A DNA stretch of 64,000 nt, taken from contig JAHBXB010000005.1 in the NCBI GenBank assembly GCA_019636655.1, forward strand, positions 62,001 through 126,000, written 5' to 3'. A program made the position numbers and the translations under genes. Below the pieces are notes generated by a model, which saw only the letters and a list, made by a program, of their open reading frames with translations, searched no databases and was not told the DNA's origin. The first letter of the stretch is position 1. Every line of letters starts with the position of its first letter. Below, piece after piece: positions 63,838 through 64,000 of the stretch. The DNA comes from Phycisphaeraceae bacterium. GTDB lineage: Bacteria > Planctomycetota > Phycisphaerae > Phycisphaerales > UBA1924.

Positions 63838-64000
63838 CATTGGCTCCCGCCGGCCGATCCATGACCGCCCGCCACGAACGTCCCCCTGTCCCGATCCTTC
63901 ACCACCCCGGGGAACCGCAGCGCCCGCCCGTGTGCCGCTACGTACACCCCCGGCTCCATCACCCCCGCCCCGAACAGCGCCTCGGTCAGGTTCTGCAGCG
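63837..64000 (-). CDS. 3' end of an unidentified gene (partial)
   Basis: On the minus strand, from the window edge to a TGA at 63839-63837, an open frame of 53 codons reads LQNLTEALFGAGVMEPGVYV, then AAHGRALRFPGVVKDRDRG, then TFVAGGHGSAGGSQ. Third positions are nearly all G or C, as in the other genes, which supports a true coding end. The gene continues beyond base 64000. No family is recognisable from this part. Confidence 0.55.
   Translation of the reverse strand, partial: LQNLTEALFGAGVMEPGVYVAAHGRALRFPGVVKDRDRGTFVAGGHGSAGGSQ

Overview
The window is high-GC bacterial chromosome, most likely from a planctomycete of the class Phycisphaerae. This rests on the gene content and style. Secreted proteins end either in a Pro-Gly / hydrophobic / Arg-Arg-Arg-Arg tail (PEP-CTERM-like) or in two EF-hand-type repeats followed by a final Gly-Cys. 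Shine-Dalgarno sites are sparse. The S10-spc-alpha ribosomal cluster lacks rpmD, adk, map and rpsD. No tRNA, rRNA, insertion sequence, prophage or CRISPR array is visible.

Layout. 1-3.5 kb: two genes of a type IV pilus or pseudopilus type. 3.5-18 kb: housekeeping genes (NAD(P)HX dehydratase, a transglutaminase-like protein, TatD, Lgt, GalE, a DUF255/SSP411-type thioredoxin protein, PurA, UppS, CdsA, a coiled-coil zinc-ribbon protein, RuvB). 18-21.5 kb: an exported M28 peptidase and an exported protein of unknown function. 21.6-37.6 kb: the ribosomal protein cluster rpsJ to rplQ with secY, infA, rpmJ and rpoA. 37.7-44.5 kb: a Cys-rich lipoprotein, pheS, a membrane protein, three tandem C-type-lectin-like secreted proteins, and thrS. 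44.5-50.2 kb: a cytoplasmic HtrA-like protease, nrdR, a lipoprotein, and the two subunits of a 3-oxoacid CoA-transferase separated by a large secreted protein. 50.2-60.3 kb: two ECF sigma factor modules, an S8 protease, an M19 dipeptidase, an M48 protease, MenG/UbiE and a B12-binding-fold protein. 60.3-64 kb: a PEP-CTERM protein, TypA/BipA, ribosomal protein L21 and the 3' end of one more gene.

The most interesting signals are regulatory. (1) thrS is preceded by a 19-codon leader ORF with five Thr codons, followed by three mutually exclusive hairpins, the last a terminator: the full architecture of translation-coupled attenuation. (2) The ribosomal cluster has a boxA-like sequence in its leader and a strong terminator-like hairpin directly after rpsJ. 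Because S10 is also NusE, the boxA-binding partner of NusB, this suggests self-referential antitermination. (3) Ribosomal protein L22 carries an N-terminal helix-turn-helix-like domain of about 70 residues. (4) Eleven start codons lie 5-8 nt after a TANNNT -10-like element, pointing to widespread leaderless transcription. Base composition also changes near 20-24 kb: to the left the plus strand is G-rich whatever the gene direction, and to the right it is balanced to C-rich.
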